A stretch of 6,831 nt of DNA from positions 1-6,831 of the forward strand of contig USQD01000103.1 in assembly GCA_900556795.1 (NCBI GenBank). The letters are read 5' to 3'. The position numbers and the translations under genes are program-made. The notes below the pieces were generated by a model. That model saw only the letters and a list, made by a program, of their open reading frames with translations. It did not search any database and was not told where the DNA came from. This document shows positions 6,301 through 6,831 of this stretch, in pieces; positions within the stretch are counted from its first letter, which is position 1; each line of letters starts with the position of its first letter. The stretch comes from an uncultured Prevotella sp. Lineage in GTDB: Bacteria > Bacteroidota > Bacteroidia > Bacteroidales > Bacteroidaceae.

Positions 6301-6831
6301 CTACCATTGGATAGGCGAAATACCATTCTGCTGCAGATACGCATTGCAGCGGGAGAAATGATGATTGCCAAACCATCCGCCACGGTTGGCAGATAATGGC
6401 GAAGGATGCACACTTTCCAATATCAGGTGCTTGCTCGTGTCGATGAGTTTCGCCTTGCTTCGGGCATAACCGCCCCAGAGGATAAACACCAGGTGTTCCT
6501 TATCCTTGCTGAGTGCCTTGATGGCTGCATCGGTAAACTCCTCCCAGCCTTTGCGCTGATGACTTGCCGCCTGATGGGCACGAACGGTAAGCGTGGCATT
6601 GAGAAGCAATACTCCCTGCTTTGCCCAGCGGGTTAAATCGCCCGTGGCTGGCATCGGAGTGCCGAGATCCATCTGAATCTCCTTGAATATATTAATCAAT
6701 GATGGTGGAAAAGTGATTCCATCCGGCACAGAGAAACTCAACCCCATTGCCTGCCCCGGCTCATGGTATGGATCCTGTCCGATAATCACTACCTTCACAT
6801 CATCAAAAGGACAGAGATTGAAGGCATTGAA
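6301..6831 (-). CDS. ung: Uracil-DNA glycosylase, family 1 (partial, N-terminus outside window)
   Basis: The enzyme cleaves the N-glycosidic bond of uracil in DNA, starting base excision repair in the cytoplasm. In total 176 residues are visible, beginning [15 protein letters not shown] at the window edge. That stretch is typical family 1 sequence just before the active site, so the frame is open past 6831 and roughly 40-50 N-terminal residues are missing. A GTG at 6796-6798 is internal (Val) and not the start. The water-activating loop GQDPYH carries the catalytic Asp (20th visible residue). [20 protein letters not shown] (uracil-binding Asn) and the HPSPLSA DNA-intercalation loop follow in order. 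[13 protein letters not shown] and a short tail end the protein normally. It is the upstream gene of an apparent ung-DUF3109 pair. Confidence 0.97.
   Translation of the reverse strand, partial: FNAFNLCPFDDVKVVIIGQDPYHEPGQAMGLSFSVPDGITFPPSLINIFKEIQMDLGTPMPATGDLTRWAKQGVLLLNATLTVRAHQAASHQRKGWEEFTDAAIKALSKDKEHLVFILWGGYARSKAKLIDTSKHLILESVHPSPLSANRGGWFGNHHFSRCNAYLQQNGISPIQW

Noticed and set aside
6301..6798. Complete ung starting at GTG 6798
   Set aside because: The reading frame stays open to the window edge with conserved family sequence ([11 protein letters not shown]), so GTG is an internal Val codon and the gene is simply cut by the window.
1..6831. Mobile elements, CRISPR array, tRNA or rRNA genes, prophage or defence system
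   Set aside because: No transposase, integrase, repeat-spacer pattern, tRNA-like cloverleaf or defence domain was seen on either strand.

Overview
The window looks like a piece of chromosome from a member of the Bacteroidales, most likely the Prevotella/Segatella group. Four things point there: a 656-residue GyrB without the long insert of enterobacterial GyrB, a Bacteroidota-type promoter (TAnnTTTG) just ahead of it, A/T-rich leaders without clear Shine-Dalgarno sequences, and gene families typical of the phylum (a secreted GH95 enzyme and a DUF3109 protein). The genus is inferred from protein similarity as I remember it, not from a search.

Layout: (1) 1-106, gyrB leader and promoter. (2) 107-2077 (+), gyrB, complete, followed by a strong intrinsic terminator (2095-2138). 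(3) 2200-4572 (+), a secreted GH95 enzyme of the alpha-L-fucosidase/alpha-L-galactosidase type. (4) 4573-5466 (+), whose start codon directly abuts the GH95 stop codon. It encodes a small secreted protein resembling only the N-terminal beta-sandwich part of GH78 alpha-L-rhamnosidases, with no catalytic barrel. A terminator overlaps its last codons. (5) 5501-5577, a convergent intergenic region holding the minus-strand terminator, with a duplicated hairpin arm. (6) 5578-6213 (-), a cysteine-rich DUF3109 protein. (7) 6301-6831 (-), ung (family 1 uracil-DNA glycosylase), whose N-terminus lies beyond the right edge.

How the genes fit together: gyrB (DNA supercoiling) and ung (uracil removal) are housekeeping genes. 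Between them sits a two-gene secreted carbohydrate-acting unit. GH95 would remove terminal alpha-L-fucose or alpha-L-galactose from host or plant glycans in the periplasm or outside the cell, and its partner may bind the glycan. No SusC/SusD pair or regulator is visible, so this is a stand-alone unit as far as the window shows. DUF3109 is probably cotranscribed with ung, because only 87 bases separate them and no promoter is recognisable in the gap.

Most of the window is ordinary. The points most worth a second look are the catalytic-domain-less rhamnosidase-like protein coupled to GH95, and the Thr in the GH95 active-site motif where characterised fucosidases carry His.
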